From: Bacteroidaceae bacterium
GTDB taxonomy: Bacteria; Bacteroidota; Bacteroidia; Bacteroidales; Bacteroidaceae
NCBI GenBank assembly: GCA_017461605.1
Contig: JAFTXN010000007.1
Coordinates: forward strand, 186,001 to 250,000
DNA length: 64,000 bases
Direction: 5' to 3'
Of the stretch, positions 34,173 through 43,417 are shown piece by piece. Numbering within the stretch: the first letter of the stretch is position 1; each line of letters opens with the position of its first letter. Both the position numbers and the translations under genes were made by a program. The notes beneath the pieces were generated by a model, which was not told where the DNA came from, ran no database searches, and saw only the letters and a program-made list of their open reading frames with translations.

Positions 34173-34236
34173 ATATCTTTGTTTATAGGTAAATCTATCA
34201 ACTTCTCAGCAGGAGAATGTTTCTCCACAATTGGTA

Positions 34237-34827
34237 TTAAGAAAGTGGCATGTGTGTGTGCTTGCCACTGCGTCGTGCCACGAGACCGACGACGAAAGCC
34301 AACACGGGGGCTGTCATCATATTGACATACACCGAGAAGGCGGAGAAGTGCGATGCCGACAGTTGCCGCATCTGTTCGATGACAAATTCCATCTCTTCGG
34401 TGCCCGAGGTACCATACATCTCTCTCAATGTGCTGTTTTGCTCAAGCACAGCCTGCACTTCCGGACTCTGAAGGGTCGTGATGTAAGCATCGATGAAGAA
34501 GCCCTTATCGATGTAGGCGAAATATACGAACACCGCCAAGGCCACCCAAACACCGGAGTAGAATAATAACAGCAATGCGTGCAGAAATCCGCGGCCGAAG
34601 CTGAAAGCCTCTGTGCGTTCCACCACTTGGTCGCGAAAGCGCAGGGTGAATAGGCAGGTCAGCACGGGCACAGCCACACTCAGCAGCAAAGCCAGCGTAG
34701 ACAGCACCTGATAGGTAAAGGTGTCCACGAAAGCGGCAAAAGCTCCCACGGATACACAGCCCAACAGCGCACCATATTGCATAGCGTAGGCGTTGGTCTG
34801 TCTGAATGAGTAGTTCTTGTTTGTCAT
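34237..34827 (-). CDS. DUF4199 family membrane protein
   Basis: This 196-residue protein has four predicted membrane helices (about 15-35, 38-58, 77-98 and 165-185) with a helical loop between the third and fourth. The pattern FSFGRGFLHALLLLFYSGVW and the C-terminal MMTAPVLAFVVGLVARR are typical of DUF4199. It lies 64 bases upstream of the glycosyltransferase gene on the same strand. The family is common in Bacteroidetes; its function is unknown. Confidence 0.8.
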   Translation of the reverse strand: MTNKNYSFRQTNAYAMQYGALLGCVSVGAFAAFVDTFTYQVLSTLALLLSVAVPVLTCLFTLRFRDQVVERTEAFSFGRGFLHALLLLFYSGVWVALAVFVYFAYIDKGFFIDAYITTLQSPEVQAVLEQNSTLREMYGTSGTEEMEFVIEQMRQLSASHFSAFSVYVNMMTAPVLAFVVGLVARRSGKHTHMPLS

Positions 34828-34923
34828 GGTCGGAATGTTGTATCGACAATCACTTGTAACACAAATACCCGAAACCCGAATTAACGGCTTCGGAGTGTAT
34901 ACAGAGTTTAACGATGCTGTTGG

Positions 34924-35076
34924 TTAGTTCTTATTGAGTATCACCAAAGCAGCAATCACGCCGGGCACCCAGCCAATCAGCGTCAGCAGCAATACGATCA
35001 ACACTGAACCACAACCTCTGTCGACAACGGCCAGGGGAGGAAACACGATGGCCAAAATTACTCTGAGTAAAGACAT
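34924..35076 (-). CDS. YqaE/Pmp3-family small membrane protein
   Basis: A 50-residue protein is encoded on the minus strand. It begins MSLLRVILAIVFPPLAVVDR, then GCGSVLIVLLLTLIGWVPG and ends VIAALVILNKN. The two membrane helices, with FPPLAV in the first and GWVPG in the second, identify the Pmp3/YqaE family, linked elsewhere to membrane potential and osmotic stress. It lies 96 bases upstream of the DUF4199 gene on the same strand. The 22-bp repeat array begins about 96 bases before its start codon. Confidence 0.88.
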   Translation of the reverse strand: MSLLRVILAIVFPPLAVVDRGCGSVLIVLLLTLIGWVPGVIAALVILNKN

Positions 35077-35171
35077 AGTCAATTCTTTTGGTTAATAATT
35101 ATAATGCGCGAAGGTAAAAAAATCTCATTGAAAAAACAAAGAAGAACACGGAGAGTTGTGTTTTCTCACGC

Positions 35172-35277
35172 CGTGACACTACAGTATCTCGCCGTGACAC
35201 TGCAGTATCAAGCGCATGACACAAAAGTATCAAGGGCGTGATACAAAAGTATCAAGCGCATGACACAAGCGTTACAC
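35172..35277. repeat. five-unit, 22-bp iteron-like direct repeat array
   Basis: TGA(C/T)AC occurs at 35174, 35195, 35217, 35239 and 35261, so the period is 21, 22, 22 and 22 bases. Each unit has the form CG(C)RTGAYAC, then four to five variable bases, then GTATCAAG. In the fourth unit the core TGATACAAAAGTATCA is a perfect palindrome. The array lies between the divergent ends of two unrelated genes and outside any ORF. Confidence 0.85.
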
Positions 35278-35333
35278 GGTAAGTGAGAGAAAGATTCGTG
35301 TATGTTTGAAGGGAAATCTCGGCCGAAGAAATG

Positions 35334-36434
35334 CTATTCCTTCGTGCCATGCGTGCGCTTACGCCTTGCTTGACGATACGTGAGCAATTTCTGCGTTCCG
35401 ACTTCTGCCGCCTGCCATGCCCAAGCGCGCAGCTGGTCAATGAGCACCGCCATCAAATACACACCTATCAAGAACAGAAACGTGAGGCCCGCAAAGGCAA
35501 GTGCACCATGTTCGCTGTGCAAATGCTGAACAGTCTCCTTGAAAACGGGACGTGCCAACAGGTTCTGATGAAACACGTACACACTCAGACTGCCGGCTGC
35601 CAGCCAGTTGATGATGCGACTCGTGAAATTGAGGCGTGAGAAGAAAAGTAACAAAAAGGCTGCACCAATAATGATGAGCGGATTGGTGTAGTTGGTAGAG
35701 ATTTGATTGAACTCATGCAGGCATTCCTTATCTCCGCCAACGGCAATAAGCAACATAATGATGAGCTGCAACATTGCACAACCTACATATCCCAATAACA
35801 ACACGACATTAGGCACAGTCACACGATGGGCCACATACAACCGCAAATAGCGGGCCAGCAGGTAGAGACCGATGAAGGACAAGGTGCTGTATCCGTGATC
35901 GAATATGCCGGAGAGTTGCCGCATGCCCAAGGTCTGAACGATGAAGAAGGCAGCCAGCACTCCCAAGAATTCGCGCCGCGTGGCTCGCTCGACAAAGGCA
36001 TTGAGCACCGGCGAAAGCAGGTAGAGCATCAAGTAGGCATACACATACCAATAGCCGAAATAGCTCTCCCACAGTTTTTCAAGCGTATCAGGCAGTCCGC
36101 CTTTGTATACAGCAAAACCGGCGATGACGATTGTGGTAACGAAAAACACTTGAAACAGAAGTCGTGCCACGCCTTTGGCTCGCGCCCGAATACCGAACCA
36201 ACCCGAAATCATGACAAAGACATCGACGCAAACCACCGACAGATACTCCACCAGCGACATCACAATGCGCTCATCGGGATGATGCGTAAGATTGGAGATA
36301 TTGGGATAGCCCAAGGCGGCAAAGTCGGCATGTACCACCAAAACAAAGAACATGGCCAACACACGCAGGGCTTCCATGTTGGAGGCTCGGCGGGGACGTA
36401 CCAATGGTTGTAATTGTTGCTGTGTGTTTTCCAT
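35334..36434 (-). CDS. acyltransferase-3 (OafA-type) membrane protein
   Basis: This 366-residue protein has about ten membrane helices. The N-terminal region RRASNMEALRVLAMFFVLVVHAD carries the catalytic His (at about 35) of the acyltransferase-3 fold. Later segments (ISGWFGIRARAKGVARLLFQVF and SLSVYVFHQNLLARPVF) fit the family. These enzymes move acetyl or other acyl groups onto cell-surface glycans. I use the ATG at 36434; the frame is open to 36662 but would run over the terminator at 36474 and the end of asnS. Confidence 0.87.
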   Translation of the reverse strand: MENTQQQLQPLVRPRRASNMEALRVLAMFFVLVVHADFAALGYPNISNLTHHPDERIVMSLVEYLSVVCVDVFVMISGWFGIRARAKGVARLLFQVFFVTTIVIAGFAVYKGGLPDTLEKLWESYFGYWYVYAYLMLYLLSPVLNAFVERATRREFLGVLAAFFIVQTLGMRQLSGIFDHGYSTLSFIGLYLLARYLRLYVAHRVTVPNVVLLLGYVGCAMLQLIIMLLIAVGGDKECLHEFNQISTNYTNPLIIIGAAFLLLFFSRLNFTSRIINWLAAGSLSVYVFHQNLLARPVFKETVQHLHSEHGALAFAGLTFLFLIGVYLMAVLIDQLRAWAWQAAEVGTQKLLTYRQARRKRTHGTKE

Positions 36435-36473
36435 TGCAGAAGTTATAAGGGAGTAACCGTTTATACAAAAAAG

Positions 36474-36513
36474 AAAAGCACAAGCTGCTCGCATCGGAGC
36501 GGCTTGTGCTTTT
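36474..36513. terminator. terminator of asnS (works on both strands)
   Basis: The arms AAAAGCACAAGCTGCTC and GAGCGGCTTGTGCTTTT pair over 17 bases with one wobble around a six-base loop. The A-run on one side and T-run on the other make it a bidirectional intrinsic terminator. On the minus strand it lies 32 bases after the asnS stop. Confidence 0.88.
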
Positions 36514-36544
36514 ATGATGTCGGACAGCGCATCCGAGAGAGACT

Positions 36545-37948
36545 TTAGAACTCTGCCGTTTTCGGAGTACGCGGGAAGGGAATCACGTCGCGGATGTTCT
36601 GCATACCGGTTACGAACAGCAGCAAGCGCTCGAAGCCCAATCCGAAGCCTGAGTGAGGACACGAGCCGAAACGACGTGTGTCAAGATACCACCACATGTC
36701 CTTCATGGGGATGTTCAGTTCGGTGATGCGAGCCATCAGTTTGTCGTAGTCGGCCTCACGCTCACTACCACCGATGATTTCGCCGATTTGCGGGAACAGC
36801 ACGTCCATGGCGCGTACCGTTTTGCCGTCGTCGTTGAGCTTCATATAGAAAGCCTTGATTTCCTTCGGATAGTCGGTGAGGATCACAGGGCTCTTAAAGT
36901 GTTCCTCCACCAAGTAGCGCTCGTGTTCACTCGACAGGTCAATACCCCAAGACACAGGGAACTCAAACTTCTTGCCTTGACGCACGGCTTCCTCGAGGAT
37001 GCTGATGCCCTCAGTGTAAGTGAGACGCTTGAAGTCCTTCTCCAATACGAAGTGTAGGCGTTCGAGCAGCGTTTTGTCAATCATCTGATTCAGGAAAGCG
37101 AGGTCGTCCTGACAATTGTCCAAAGCCCAACGTACGCAATACTTAATGAAGTCCTCAGCCAAGTCCATATTGTCTGTGATATCATAGAAAGCCATCTCGG
37201 GCTCAATCATCCAGAACTCGGCCAAGTGGCGAGGCGTATTGCTGTTCTCTGCACGGAATGTGGGACCAAAGGTATAGATGGCTCCCAACGCAGTGGCACC
37301 GAGCTCACCCTCAAGCTGACCACTCACGGTGAGCGACGTACTCTTGCCAAAGAAGTCGCCGCTGTAGTCGATATGGCCCTCTTCGTCTTTCTTCAGGTCA
37401 TAGAGATTCTGTGTCGTAACCTGGAACATTTGGCCTGCTCCCTCACAATCGCTGGCAGTGATGATGGGAGTGTGGAAGTAAACAAAGCCATGCTCGTGGA
37501 AGTATTGGTGAATGGCCATCGCCATGTGGTGACGGATGCGGAACACTGCACCAAACGTATTGGTACGAAGACGCATGTGAGCATGCTGACGCATATACTC
37601 AAAGGTCTGTCCCTTCTTCTGCATGGGATAGTCGGCCGCACAAGTACCGAGCACCTCAATGGCTGTGGCTTGCACCTCCACGTTCTGTCCGGAACCGACA
37701 CTCTGTACCAAAGTTCCGTCTACACTAATACAAGCACCGGTAGTGATGAGTTTGAGTAATTCAGCATCAAACTTCTCGACATCGGCCACGATCTGCACGT
37801 TCTTGATCGTAGAACCATCGTTCAGAGCTATGAAGTTGACCGACTTGCTGCCACGACGGGTACGAACCCATCCTTTCACATTGACTGTTGCACCATAGTC
37901 CTCACGGGCCAACAGTTCAACTATTCGTGTTCTTTTCACTGTATTCAT
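36545..37948 (-). CDS. asnS: asparaginyl-tRNA synthetase
   Basis: This 467-residue class II synthetase has an N-terminal OB-fold (about 15-100, [24 protein letters not shown]) that binds the anticodon. The catalytic core has motif 2 around [22 protein letters not shown] and motif 3 [15 protein letters not shown]. The Asn-type signature [12 protein letters not shown] near the end fits AsnS better than AspS or LysS. It charges tRNA-Asn in the cytoplasm. It lies 38 bases after the pseudouridine synthase gene on the same strand. Confidence 0.95.
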   Translation of the reverse strand: MNTVKRTRIVELLAREDYGATVNVKGWVRTRRGSKSVNFIALNDGSTIKNVQIVADVEKFDAELLKLITTGACISVDGTLVQSVGSGQNVEVQATAIEVLGTCAADYPMQKKGQTFEYMRQHAHMRLRTNTFGAVFRIRHHMAMAIHQYFHEHGFVYFHTPIITASDCEGAGQMFQVTTQNLYDLKKDEEGHIDYSGDFFGKSTSLTVSGQLEGELGATALGAIYTFGPTFRAENSNTPRHLAEFWMIEPEMAFYDITDNMDLAEDFIKYCVRWALDNCQDDLAFLNQMIDKTLLERLHFVLEKDFKRLTYTEGISILEEAVRQGKKFEFPVSWGIDLSSEHERYLVEEHFKSPVILTDYPKEIKAFYMKLNDDGKTVRAMDVLFPQIGEIIGGSEREADYDKLMARITELNIPMKDMWWYLDTRRFGSCPHSGFGLGFERLLLFVTGMQNIRDVIPFPRTPKTAEF

Positions 37949-37986
37949 GATGATATATTCTTATTGTTCCAATCAACGTGTCGTGC

Positions 37987-39342
37987 TTATTCGAAAGCTC
38001 CCATACGGAGCATATTAACTTCTTTCTCAGTGAGGAAACGCCAATCACCACGCTTCACATTCTTCTTGGTGAGTCCGGCAAAATACACGCGGTCTAGCTT
38101 CACAACACGATAGCCCAGACTTTCGAAGATGCGACGCACAATGCGGTTCTTTCCACTATGGATTTCGATACCAACCTGCTTCTTGTCTGTTGCACTGGCA
38201 TAGTCGATTGCGTCAGCCTTGATTTCACCATCTTCCAGCATTATGCCTTCTGCTATCTGACGAATGTCGGCAGCCGAAACATTTTGGTCGGTATGCACGT
38301 GATATATTTTCTTCTTCAGGAACTTGGGGTGCGTCAGCTGCGAAGCCATTTCGCCATCATTAGTGAGCAGCAACACACCGGTAGTGTTACGGTCAAGACG
38401 TCCCACCGGATAGATGCGCTCGGGACATGCACCACGCACCAGGTCCATCACCGTCTTGCGATTTTGGGGGTCCTCGCTGGTGGTCACATATCCTTTAGGC
38501 TTATTGAGGAGCACGTATACCTTCTTCTCAATCTTAACAGTATTCTCATGGAAAAGCACTACATCCGAACGCAACACCTTTGTGCCCAATTCTGTAACCA
38601 CTTGTCCGTTGACTGTGATGACGCCGGCTTCGATGTACTTGTCGGCATCACGACGCGAGCAAATGCCGGCGTTGGCCAAATACTTATTCAGACGGATTGG
38701 TTCATTGGGGTCATAGTTCTTCTCTTTGTATTCCATGCGCTTCTTGTGGCTATACTTGGCATGAGGATCGTAGCCTGAACGACGCGGACGCTGTCCGTAT
38801 CCGCCACGGTTGTATCCTCCTTGCGCACCGCCACCTTGGGCATAACCTTCGCGGCCTGCCCCACCCTGGTTGTAGCGCGGACAATAACCACCCTCGCCTT
38901 GTGAGCGATAGCGAGAGGCATATTCAGAATGATAGGTGCTGCCCTCGTTGTCGGCTCCGGTGTTGAAAGAACGGCGCTTGCCCCATGGATTGTCGCTTCG
39001 CTGGTATCCACCACGTGGGCGATAACCCTCTGAGCGGTTATATGAGTTGTATGACTGACGCTGATAGTTTCCTGTGTTTTCACCATAGCGACCGCCAGCT
39101 CCTTCTTCCTCCGGATTTACCTGAGTGTAGCGAGGGCGATACCCTCTGCCACCTTCTGCAGGATAGCGGCTGGACACATAGGTGCGACCTCCCTCTGTTC
39201 GATGTGTGAAACGCGGACGCATTCCGCCCTCACGGCGGTTGTAGCCTCCTCCGGCCGGTCGATTGTTTTCGGGGGAGTAGCCGTCACGGTTTTCCCCGTC
39301 TCTCTCGTTGAAATCTTTTTTTTCAAAGAAATTTTCGCTCAT
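37987..39342 (-). CDS. RluB/RsuA-type pseudouridine synthase with long Gly/Arg/Tyr-rich N-terminus
   Basis: This 451-residue protein has two parts. Residues about 1-213 are low complexity, rich in Gly, Arg, Tyr, Glu and Asn, with repeats such as GGYNRRE, RPRYTQ and GGGAQGGYNRGGYG; this looks disordered and RNA-binding. Residues about 215-451 are a normal synthase: S4 domain (IRLNKYLANAGICSRRDADKYI) then GRLDRNTTGVLLLTNDGE with the catalytic Asp. The family isomerises U in rRNA (RsuA in 16S; RluB, RluE and RluF in 23S); the target here is not certain. The long RGG/YGG-like tail is many times longer than in E. coli enzymes. Confidence 0.92.
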   Translation of the reverse strand: MSENFFEKKDFNERDGENRDGYSPENNRPAGGGYNRREGGMRPRFTHRTEGGRTYVSSRYPAEGGRGYRPRYTQVNPEEEGAGGRYGENTGNYQRQSYNSYNRSEGYRPRGGYQRSDNPWGKRRSFNTGADNEGSTYHSEYASRYRSQGEGGYCPRYNQGGAGREGYAQGGGAQGGYNRGGYGQRPRRSGYDPHAKYSHKKRMEYKEKNYDPNEPIRLNKYLANAGICSRRDADKYIEAGVITVNGQVVTELGTKVLRSDVVLFHENTVKIEKKVYVLLNKPKGYVTTSEDPQNRKTVMDLVRGACPERIYPVGRLDRNTTGVLLLTNDGEMASQLTHPKFLKKKIYHVHTDQNVSAADIRQIAEGIMLEDGEIKADAIDYASATDKKQVGIEIHSGKNRIVRRIFESLGYRVVKLDRVYFAGLTKKNVKRGDWRFLTEKEVNMLRMGAFE

Positions 39343-39431
39343 AGCGGTAATTTTAATCTTAATATATAAATAAATGTATAGTGTTCACGTGTGAACCAAC
39401 CTTGCGTGTGCAATCCTTCCTCGCTCGGGGC

Positions 39432-40778
39432 TTAAATTCCGGTGTAATTGTAAGGAGTGATGGCACGCAGCTCTTTCTTCACATCCTCACTCACATCCAG
39501 TCCCTCAACGAAGGTGCGAATGCTCTCTCCGGTGATTGCTGCATTGGTACGCGTCAAGGCCTTGAGTGCTTCGTAAGGATTGGGATAAGCCTCGCGGCGC
39601 AGAACTGTCTGTATGGCTTCGGCAACCACTGCCCAGCAATCGTCCAAATCGGCCTTGATGCTCTCTTCGTGCAACAGCAGTTTCCCAAGTCCTTTCAGTG
39701 TGCTGTGGAATGCGATGAGAGCATGTCCCATAGGCACTCCAATGTTGCGAATCACTGTGCTGTCGGTCAAGTCGCGCTGCAAGCGGCTGATGGGAAGCTT
39801 GGTGCTGAGGTGGTCGAGCAGTGCATTGGCCAAACCAAGATTACCTTCCGAGTTCTCAAAATCAATCGGGTTGACTTTGTGGGGCATAGCGCTTGAACCA
39901 ACTTCGCCGGCCTTGATGCGTTGTTTGAAATAGTTCATGGAGATGTATTGCCAGAAGTCACGGTCCAAATCGATTACGATGGTATGGATGCGGCGCATGG
40001 CATCAAACACAGCTGCCATGTTGTCGTAATTACTGATTTGCGTTGTGAATTCTTCACGTTGCAGTCCGAGCTTTTCACTCACAAAACGGTTACCAAACGA
40101 ACGCCAATCGTAGTTGGGATATGCCACGTTGTGTGCATTGTAGTTACCTGTGGCTCCACCAAACTTGGCCGTGTGCTGGCACGACTTGAGCAAGCCCAAC
40201 TGCTGTTCGAGGCGGTATGCAAACACGCGCACTTCTTTACCCAAACGAGTAGGAGAAGCCGGCTGTCCGTGTGTCTTGGCCAGCATTGGGATGTCTTTCC
40301 ACTCTTCAGCATATGCGTTCAGACGATCTACGAGTTCTTCGAGCAAAGGAATGTAAACCGCTTCGAGCGATTCCTTAAGCATCAAAGGGAACGAGGTGTT
40401 GTTGATGTCTTGTGAGGTAAGACCGAAGTGAATAAATTCCTTGAAAGCATCCAATCCGCCGATGGCATCAAAACGCTCCTTGATGAAGTATTCGATGGCT
40501 TTCACATCGTGGTTGGTTACCGATTCAATCTCTTTCACACGAAGCGCATCGGTTTCCGAAAAGTCTGCATATATCTTGCGAAGCTCAGGGAACAGAGCTT
40601 GATCAAAATCAGCCAACTGAGGCAACGGGAGCTCACAAAGAGCAATGAAATACTCAATCTCAACACGCACTCGATACTTCATCAGTGCGTATTCCGAAAA
40701 GTAATGGGCAAGAGCTTCTGTCTTGCCGTGATAACGGCCGTCGATAGGCGATACGGCTGTAAGCATATTAAATTCCAT
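39432..40778 (-). CDS. purB: adenylosuccinate lyase
   Basis: This 448-residue enzyme of the fumarase/aspartase superfamily carries the signature SSAMPHKVNPIDFENSEGN (about 292-310) with the mobile-loop catalytic Ser. It has TSQDINNTSFPLM and KTHGQPASPTRLGKE as the other two conserved regions. PurB acts twice in purine synthesis, cleaving SAICAR and adenylosuccinate. The ORF starts MEFNMLTAVSPIDG; the ATG four codons later is equally possible. A minus-strand promoter box lies at 40811. Confidence 0.95.
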   Translation of the reverse strand: MEFNMLTAVSPIDGRYHGKTEALAHYFSEYALMKYRVRVEIEYFIALCELPLPQLADFDQALFPELRKIYADFSETDALRVKEIESVTNHDVKAIEYFIKERFDAIGGLDAFKEFIHFGLTSQDINNTSFPLMLKESLEAVYIPLLEELVDRLNAYAEEWKDIPMLAKTHGQPASPTRLGKEVRVFAYRLEQQLGLLKSCQHTAKFGGATGNYNAHNVAYPNYDWRSFGNRFVSEKLGLQREEFTTQISNYDNMAAVFDAMRRIHTIVIDLDRDFWQYISMNYFKQRIKAGEVGSSAMPHKVNPIDFENSEGNLGLANALLDHLSTKLPISRLQRDLTDSTVIRNIGVPMGHALIAFHSTLKGLGKLLLHEESIKADLDDCWAVVAEAIQTVLRREAYPNPYEALKALTRTNAAITGESIRTFVEGLDVSEDVKKELRAITPYNYTGI

Positions 40779-40810
40779 ACGTATGTGGCTTTACATTGTT
40801 TCTTTCAACC

Positions 40811-40818
40811 TGCAAAAA
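40811..40818 (-). promoter_or_regulatory. TATTTTTG -7 box for purB
   Basis: On the minus strand TATTTTTG followed by CAGGTTG lies 32 bases before the first purB ATG. A -33 TTTG is not clear, so support is partial. Confidence 0.5.
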
Positions 40819-40962
40819 TACGAAAAAAACTCATGACAAGCTCGAAAGCATGCTATTTTCAGCGTTTTGCACGATGATAAGCGACGTAAAAGTTCGAAAA
40901 TGTCGTTTTGGGGAGGGGTAAATACGATGACAAAGACGTGAAAACCGGCAGCAAGCGCAAAA

Positions 40963-41502
40963 CTATTCTCCACACAGCACCTCGTTCATGCATACGTCGT
41001 GGATGTCGGTGGGAACCGCTTCCAACATTTGAAAGGGGAAACAAATGCCAATTTTATAGGCATTGGCTAACTCAGGTTGCGCCAGGAAACGGTCGTAATA
41101 GCCTTTGCCACGACCAAGGCGATGGCCTGCAGCATCGAAAGCAACACCCGGCACCACTACGAGGTCTATGGTAGACAGTTCGGTGAAGGGTTTGCCTTGC
41201 GGTTCACGAATATCGAAAGCTCCTATACATAGACCGTCTGCTCCGGCATAGCATACAGGATACATGGTGTCTCCGTCTACCACAGGCAGCAGCAATTTTT
41301 TGCTTTCATGGAAGCCTTGCAGAATGGTCCTCGTATCGACTTCATCGGGTAAAGCATGATAGAGCATTACTGTCCGAGCACTGCAGAAACGTGGATGCTT
41401 CATCAACTGTTGCATCACACGCTCGGAGTAATCGGCCAAATGCGTGAGGTGTTGTTGTTTCAGGTTTTTCAGAATTTTGCGCAGTGCTTTCTTGTCTGCC
41501 AT
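40963..41502 (-). CDS. 5-formyltetrahydrofolate cyclo-ligase
   Basis: This 179-residue enzyme has the family signatures ARTVMLYHALPDEVDT and VVVPGVAFDAAGHRLGRGKGYYDRFL, the second being the folate and ATP-binding region. It converts 5-formyl-THF to 5,10-methenyl-THF. The start at 41502 (MADKKALRK) overlaps the S41 peptidase gene by 34 bases; an ATG at 41532 overlaps more and adds ten weak residues. Its C-terminus is complete. It is probably co-transcribed with the peptidase gene upstream. Confidence 0.9.
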   Translation of the reverse strand: MADKKALRKILKNLKQQHLTHLADYSERVMQQLMKHPRFCSARTVMLYHALPDEVDTRTILQGFHESKKLLLPVVDGDTMYPVCYAGADGLCIGAFDIREPQGKPFTELSTIDLVVVPGVAFDAAGHRLGRGKGYYDRFLAQPELANAYKIGICFPFQMLEAVPTDIHDVCMNEVLCGE

Positions 41503-43226
41503 ATTGCCAACAGATGATTGTGTGGTAGCCATGTGAGTCGGGATGCCATATATCTACCGAAGACGAAGGTACGACGTTCGGCTTTGGCCTGCGGACTGCC
41601 GGTAATGGGCAGATCGGGGAATGTTTCGCCATTTTGCATCAGCGAGAGCGCCTTTAGCACAGCAGGATCGTTGAGATTGGCATACATTATTGCTCCCTCG
41701 GTGTCAAGAATATCGCCCACGATATAGTTATAAAGGTATTCCTTGAACAATTTTGTTGATTTCTGCAGCATCAGGTTGCGACGCTTCAAACCATTCTTTT
41801 CGGCAAATCGCGCAAATTGTTCCACCACATTTTGGCGGTTGAGATAGGTCGTGATTTCATCCAAATCGGTTATATCACCGATACGGGAGCGGTGTTGGTC
41901 AACAAAGTCATAAGCAAACTGAAACATCAAGCCTGTGCGATATGCCTCCATGAAGTAGGATGTCATGCCCAGGGTGTCGCGAGCTATGAAAATATCGGGG
42001 ATGATACCTCCTCCACCATATACGACACGTCCGCCACGGGTCTCAAACTTTTCGCCATCGGTCTTGATGCTGTCGGCTGAATAGTATTCGCCATGCTCGG
42101 CCCGCAGCAGGAGGTCGGCGGCATACTCTTCTTCATCGCCCGGTGTATAGGGCTTCTGTACGCATCGGCCGGAAGGTGTATAATAACGCGCTTTGGTGAG
42201 TCGCAACATGCTTCCGTCGGGGAAATCAATGGGAACTTGCACCAGCCCCTTACCGAAAGTTCGACGTCCCACGATGATACCACGATCATTGTCTTGTACG
42301 GCGCCGGCCAGGATTTCACTGGCTGAGGCCGAGCCTTCGTCAACCAAAATAACGAGTGGCAGTGTGGGGTATGTACCTCGTCCGTCACTGGTGTATTCCT
42401 CACGAGGTGATTTGCGTCCTTCGGTATACACAATAAGGCGGTCTTTGGGAAGAAACTCATTTGCTATTTGCACTGCCGGTGCCATGTATCCTCCCAAATT
42501 GCCACGCAGGTCGATGACAAGCCCCTCCAGCCCTTCACCATTCAGCTTAGCCAAAGCCGAAAGAAACTCGGGATATGTGGTATCGCCAAAACTGTTGATG
42601 CGAATGTAGCCTGTGGTCTCATCGAGCATATACACAGCATCGATAGTATGCAAGGGCACATCTCCACGCACGATGGAGAAGGTCAGCGTTTGTGGCTTGC
42701 CATGTCGCTTGATGCCCAGCGTTACAGTTGTTTCGCTCGGCCCTTTGAGACGTTTCATGGTTTCGTCGTTGGTAACCTCTTTGCCGACAAAGGGTTTTTC
42801 ATCCACACTGATGATACAGTCGCCGGCAATGATACCGGAGAACTCGGAAGGTCCTCCTTTGATAACCTTCACCACACGAACCGTATCGCGGTAGATGGTA
42901 AATTGCACTCCGATGCCGGAAAAACTGCCCTTGAGTTCCTGCATCGACTCCTCCACCTCTGCAGCTCCCACATAGGTGGAATGAGGGTCGAGTTCCTTCA
43001 GTATTTGTGGCAACGACTTTTCCACGAGGTCGGGGATATTGACGGTGTCGACGTATTGGTCGTTGATGAGATGCAACAGCACATTGAGCTTGTTGCTTGA
43101 CGTATTGATGATGTTCAGACGGTTGCCCGAAAAGTGATTGGCGCAGAAACAGCCAATCAGAATGCCCACCACGACGCCTAAGGCGATGATGAGCGGAACA
43201 AACCTGGAATGACGGAGCTTACCCAT
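41469..43226 (-). CDS. C-terminal processing peptidase (S41/CtpA family)
   Basis: This 585-residue membrane-anchored protein has a signal-anchor (about 8-30), a PDZ domain (about 80-185, SGIIAGDCIISVDEKPFVGKE) and the S41 catalytic core with the nucleophile Ser in DEGSASASEILAGA and Lys in RRTFGKGLVQ. It cleaves C-terminal ends of periplasmic proteins. The tail of about 150 residues after the catalytic core has no family match that I can name. It lies upstream of the folate cyclo-ligase gene and overlaps it. The palindromic array at 43284 precedes its start. Confidence 0.93.
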   Translation of the reverse strand: MGKLRHSRFVPLIIALGVVVGILIGCFCANHFSGNRLNIINTSSNKLNVLLHLINDQYVDTVNIPDLVEKSLPQILKELDPHSTYVGAAEVEESMQELKGSFSGIGVQFTIYRDTVRVVKVIKGGPSEFSGIIAGDCIISVDEKPFVGKEVTNDETMKRLKGPSETTVTLGIKRHGKPQTLTFSIVRGDVPLHTIDAVYMLDETTGYIRINSFGDTTYPEFLSALAKLNGEGLEGLVIDLRGNLGGYMAPAVQIANEFLPKDRLIVYTEGRKSPREEYTSDGRGTYPTLPLVILVDEGSASASEILAGAVQDNDRGIIVGRRTFGKGLVQVPIDFPDGSMLRLTKARYYTPSGRCVQKPYTPGDEEEYAADLLLRAEHGEYYSADSIKTDGEKFETRGGRVVYGGGGIIPDIFIARDTLGMTSYFMEAYRTGLMFQFAYDFVDQHRSRIGDITDLDEITTYLNRQNVVEQFARFAEKNGLKRRNLMLQKSTKLFKEYLYNYIVGDILDTEGAIMYANLNDPAVLKALSLMQNGETFPDLPITGSPQAKAERRTFVFGRYMASRLTWLPHNHLLAIWQTRKHCAKF

Positions 43227-43283
43227 GCTTTGTGTGATATAGATGACGGAATGCTATGTTTTTTGGATGGTTTTCTGCGAAAA

Positions 43284-43342
43284 CTGGCAGGCCTTGCCAG
43301 TTTTTTGGCAAGGCCTGCCAGTTTTTTGGCAAGGCCTGCCAG
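43284..43342. repeat. three-unit, 21-bp palindromic repeat array, copy 2
   Basis: Units at 43286, 43307 and 43328 repeat with an exact 21-base period. Each is GGCA(A/G)GGCCTTGCC or its mirror, followed by AGTTTTTT. On the reverse strand the units read CTGGCAGGCCTTGCC and then A6, nearly the same as the array at 16553. The array lies between the dCMP deaminase and S41 peptidase genes. Confidence 0.85.
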
Positions 43343-43417
43343 TAATTGTGCGAGGCGCTTAAAAAAACTGCCAAGCACGGCAGGAATATCGCAGAGTGCG
43401 ACAGCAAGTATGCAGAG

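Noticed and set aside
35334-36662. Long form of the acyltransferase-3 gene starting at 36662
   Set aside because: It would run through the asnS terminator and into asnS; the ATG at 36434 gives the normal family N-terminus.
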